This document shows, piece by piece, positions 6,195-6,313 of a DNA stretch of 6,313 nucleotides. Numbering within the stretch: position 1 is the stretch's first letter; every line of letters begins with the position of its first letter. The translations under genes and the position numbers were made by a program. The stretch is from Synergistaceae bacterium. GTDB lineage: Bacteria; Synergistota; Synergistia; Synergistales; Aminobacteriaceae. The stretch is taken from assembly GCA_017446645.1 (NCBI GenBank), contig JAFSQO010000388.1:1-6313 (forward strand). Direction: 5' to 3'. The notes beneath the pieces were generated by a model. That model had not been told where the DNA came from. It ran no database searches and was given only the letters and a program-made list of their open reading frames with translations.

Positions 6195-6238
6195 ACACAT
6201 AAAACTAGCAAAAATAAAACTCATAAACCCTTGCTACA

Positions 6239-6250
6239 ACTGCATTTACG
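6239..6250 (+). repeat. 12-base direct repeat, copy 2 (ACTGCATTTACG)
   Basis: Second copy of the repeat at 6183-6194. It ends at the left arm of a small GCCC/GGGC hairpin (6250-6263) and lies about 33 bases before the -35 box of the promoter at the window end. Confidence 0.5.
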
Positions 6251-6282
6251 CCCTGTTTTGGGCAAAAATTTCACGCAAATAC

Positions 6283-6311
6283 TTGATGGATTTATCAAAT
6301 ACCCCTATAAT
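6283..6311 (+). promoter_or_regulatory. Sigma-70-type promoter for a gene beyond the window
   Basis: TTGATG (6283-6288) matches four of six bases of the -35 consensus. It is followed, after exactly 17 bases, by a perfect -10 box TATAAT (6306-6311). Transcription would begin a few bases past the window end, on the + strand. The -35 box lies in a small inverted repeat, TTGAT-N6-ATCAA (6283-6298), which could be a repressor site. The downstream gene is not visible. Confidence 0.7.
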
Positions 6312-6313
6312 GA

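Larger units (their letters stand above)
5975..6313. other. Intergenic region of 339 bases without a convincing gene
   Basis: This stretch holds, in order, a strong hairpin, a C-rich/G-rich inverted repeat flanked by a 14-base direct repeat, an AT-rich segment with a 12-base direct repeat, and a promoter at the edge. I see no tRNA, CRISPR or riboswitch pattern, and no open frame with both a Shine-Dalgarno site and recognisable sequence. Confidence 0.7.

Noticed and set aside
6084..6224. A 46-residue open frame on the - strand with a weak AAGGG upstream of its ATG
   Set aside because: It runs straight through the G-rich/C-rich repeat, which yields low-complexity Pro/Phe-rich translation, and it has no recognisable sequence.
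6250..6263. Small hairpin GCCC-N6-GGGC as a terminator
   Set aside because: The stem is only 4 bp and is followed by A residues rather than T; in the other direction there is no T-run directly after the stem.

Overview
The window looks like a chromosomal segment of an anaerobic-type bacterium with roughly mid-to-high 40s % GC (estimated by eye). All genes lie on the + strand, with Shine-Dalgarno sites in front of nagA, cheV and rpoD. The gene content (a glucose/GlcNAc-family PTS permease, NagA, CheV, a SigA-type primary sigma factor and a 2TM-RCK channel) fits Bacillota or Synergistota. The sigma factor and CheV would suit either group, and I cannot decide from the sequence alone.

Layout. 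(1) Positions 2-790 hold the 3' part of a PTS EIICB gene, followed by a hairpin terminator and then nagA (870-2000). Together they import and phosphorylate an amino sugar, most likely N-acetylglucosamine, and deacetylate the GlcNAc-6-phosphate. (2) A tight group follows: cheV (2064-3002), an unrecognised 231-residue protein (3006-3701), the primary sigma factor rpoD/sigA (start re-assigned to a TTG at 3749, end 4903) and a two-TM RCK-gated ion channel (4913-5974). Gaps of 3, 47 and 9 bases suggest one transcription unit. (3) Positions 5975-6313 hold no convincing gene. They contain a strong hairpin after the channel gene, a C-rich/G-rich imperfect inverted repeat with short recurring motifs, a 12-base direct repeat, and, at the very edge, a good sigma-70-type promoter (TTGATG-17-TATAAT) that probably drives the next gene outside the window.

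Most notable points. The channel's selectivity filter reads TLIGQGE instead of the potassium signature TTVGYGD. The unknown gene lies in the same reading frame as cheV, separated only by a TAG stop and one codon. A chemotaxis adaptor, an unknown protein, the housekeeping sigma factor and a ligand-gated-type channel are grouped in one apparent operon. I do not see a demonstrably new defence, mobile or RNA system.
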